From Frankiales bacterium (GTDB lineage: Bacteria > Actinomycetota > Actinomycetes > Mycobacteriales > SCTD01): a DNA stretch of 7,091 nt. The notes under the pieces were generated by a model that worked only from the letters and a program-made list of their open reading frames with translations, did not search any database and was not told where the DNA came from. Both the position numbers and the translations under genes were made by a program. The DNA is taken from contig JAOPWI010000285.1 in the NCBI GenBank assembly GCA_025965755.1, forward strand, positions 1 through 7,091, given 5' to 3'. Shown here piece after piece: positions 6,190 through 7,091 of the stretch (position 1 is the first letter of the stretch; each line of letters opens with the position of its first letter).

Positions 6190-6933
6190 GTGAGCAAGGA
6201 TTTCGACGGCAAGGTCGCTCTCATCACGGGAGGCACCCGCGGCATCGGCCTCGGCATCGCCGAGGAACTCGTGTCGCGGGGCGCGCGGGTGGTCGTGACG
6301 GCGCGCAAGCAGGACGAGCTGGACACCGTCGTGGCGGCGCTCGGGGAGAACGTCGCGGTGGCCGCCCGCGGCAGCGCCGATGACGAGGCGCACCAGGCCG
6401 AGGCGGTCGCGCTCGCCGTGGAGCGCTTCGGTGGCCTGCACCTGCTGGTGAACAACGCCGCCGTCAACCCGCAGTACGGCCCGCTCATGGATGCCGACCT
6501 CAACGCGGTCCGCAAGGTGTTCGAGGTCAACGTCACGGCGATCCTGGGCTGGACCCAGCAGGCCTGGCGGGCCGGGCTGTCCGAGGGGGGAGCCGTCCTC
6601 AACGTCGCCAGCGTCGGTGGCATCCGCGCCGGCTCGCCGATCGGCGCCTACAACGCCAGCAAGGCCGCGGTCATCCACCTGACCCGCCAGCTCGGCGTGG
6701 AGCTCGGGCCGCGGGTGCGCGTCAACGCGATCGCCCCGGCCGTCGTCAAGACCAAGTTCGCCGCCGCACTGTACGAGGGGCGCGAGGACGAGGTGGCCGC
6801 GGCCTACCCGCTGAAGCGGCTCGGTGTGCCGACGGACACGGCGAAGGCTGCCGCGTTCCTGCTGTCCGACGACGCCTCCTGGATCACCGGCGAGACGCTG
6901 GTCGTGGACGGCGGGGTCACGCTCGGCGGGTGA
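6190..6933 (+). CDS. Classical short-chain dehydrogenase/reductase (FabG-like)
   Basis: NAD(P)(H)-dependent oxidoreductase of the classical SDR family; substrate unknown. The 247-residue single Rossmann domain has every expected motif: cofactor loop TGGTRGIG (13-20), NNAA (88-91), structural Asn114 in FEVNVT, catalytic Ser141 in NVASVGG, and Tyr154/Lys158 in YNASK, with PLKRLG and a C-terminal SWITGETLVVDGG. Beta-strand 2 ends in TARK with Arg39 and no acidic residue, which favours NADP(H) over NAD(H). The NNAAVNPQYGPL region recalls the actinobacterial FabG-like group often annotated as 3-oxoacyl-ACP reductase, but that assignment is only by resemblance, and a role in fatty-acid synthesis is not shown by the neighbours. 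It lies 59 bases after steA on the same strand, with its own ribosome binding site and a probable -10 box, and has no obvious functional link to steA. Confidence 0.93.
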   Translation: MSKDFDGKVALITGGTRGIGLGIAEELVSRGARVVVTARKQDELDTVVAALGENVAVAARGSADDEAHQAEAVALAVERFGGLHLLVNNAAVNPQYGPLMDADLNAVRKVFEVNVTAILGWTQQAWRAGLSEGGAVLNVASVGGIRAGSPIGAYNASKAAVIHLTRQLGVELGPRVRVNAIAPAVVKTKFAAALYEGREDEVAAAYPLKRLGVPTDTAKAAAFLLSDDASWITGETLVVDGGVTLGG

Positions 6934-6936
6934 CGC

Positions 6937-6956
6937 CGCGGGACCTGCCGCCCGCG
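6937..6956 (+). terminator. Possible U-less terminator hairpin after the SDR gene
   Basis: CGCGGG (6937-6942) and CCCGCG (6951-6956) form a 6-bp all-GC stem with an 8-base loop, starting 3 bases after the SDR stop. No T-run follows. Position favours a transcript end, but such stems also arise by chance in DNA this rich in G and C. Confidence 0.3.
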
Positions 6957-6987
6957 CCGGGCTGAGCAGGCGGGAGGAGGGTTGCGC

Positions 6988-7020
6988 CGGCAGCTCCGGC
7001 CGGTGCGGGCGCCGCTGCCG
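6988..7020. repeat. Inverted repeat in the 3' intergenic tail
   Basis: CGGCAGC (6988-6994) is matched by its reverse complement GCTGCCG (7014-7020) across 19 bases, the middle of which contains the self-complementary CCGGCCGG. It could be part of a bidirectional terminator between converging genes. Apart from this and the hairpin at 6937-6956, I see no gene or other element in 6934-7054. The purine-rich GGGAGGAGG at 6972-6980 looks like a ribosome binding site but has no convincing start codon at the right distance. Confidence 0.4.
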
Positions 7021-7054
7021 CACGAGGCCACGGTCCCGGTCGCCCTGGTCGCGG

Positions 7055-7091
7055 TCAGGTCAGGTCGCTCAGCGCCCGCGCGCCGAGCCCG
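7055..7091 (-). CDS. Possible C-terminal end of a convergent gene (very short, tentative)
   Basis: Reading leftwards from the window edge on the minus strand, a frame encodes GLGARALSDLT and stops at the TGA complementary to 7055-7057. All eleven codons end in G or C, as expected for coding DNA here, but other frames in this tail are similarly biased, and eleven codons cannot identify a family. It is listed because a convergent gene would explain the GC hairpins between 6937 and 7020. Confidence 0.2.
   Translation of the reverse strand, partial: GLGARALSDLT

Noticed and set aside
5968..7023. A 351-codon minus-strand open frame opposite the SDR gene
   Set aside because: The plus strand encodes a complete SDR with all catalytic residues. 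The antisense product is low complexity and crosses into steA.
6982..7091. A plus-strand frame from TTG 6982 (or GTG 7003) open to the window edge
   Set aside because: The purine-rich GGGAGGAGG is too close to the TTG and too far from the GTG, the peptide resembles nothing I know, and the frame is cut by the window edge.
1..7091. Search by eye for tRNA or rRNA genes, CRISPR arrays, insertion sequences, attachment sites, riboswitches and prophage genes
   Set aside because: None seen. Gaps between confident genes are at most about 100 bases, apart from the 158-base tail, and hold only the short sites listed.
1..7091. A novel multi-gene defence or biosynthetic system
   Set aside because: All full-length genes belong to well-known families in a mostly standard actinobacterial core order. 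Only the acetyltransferase and the SDR depart from it, and nothing ties them into a shared new system.

Overview
The window is very GC-rich, coding-dense DNA from a high-GC actinomycete (Actinomycetota). The base composition, near-exclusive G/C at third codon positions, frequent GTG starts, TAnnnT-type -10 boxes placed directly before start codons, and the gene order tlyA-nadK-recN-(...)-steA all point there. The genus cannot be fixed from the sequence alone. Every confident gene is on the plus strand.

Layout. 1-201: the 3' end of a small unnamed protein gene. 206-1000: tlyA, a 2'-O-ribose rRNA methyltransferase. 1014-1910: nadK, NAD kinase. 1947-3683: recN, an SMC-like double-strand-break repair ATPase. 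3680-4846: an Eis-like GNAT acetyltransferase overlapping recN by 4 bases. 4847-4948: a GC-hairpin-rich gap with a probable promoter. 4949-6130: steA, a membrane-anchored cell-separation protein. 6190-6933: a classical short-chain dehydrogenase/reductase with its own ribosome binding site and probable promoter. 6934-7091: a mostly non-coding tail with two GC hairpins and perhaps the last codons of a convergent gene.

Transcription units inferred from spacing: (small gene)-tlyA-nadK form one tight run with 4- and 13-base gaps. recN has its own -10 box, placed so that its mRNA would begin at or beside the GTG start (leaderless), and the acetyltransferase is translationally coupled to it. steA and the SDR gene each seem able to start their own transcripts. 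The products cover rRNA modification, NADP supply, recombinational repair and division-site cell separation, a housekeeping neighbourhood long known in actinobacteria.

This is essentially a core-genome segment. I see no sign of a mobile element, CRISPR array, phage or defence island, or an undescribed multi-gene system. The points worth a second look are the lineage-specific departures: an Eis-like acetyltransferase between recN and steA, an SDR where steB would be expected after steA, a TlyA whose interdomain linker lacks the mycobacterial RxWV motif, and the predicted leaderless starts.
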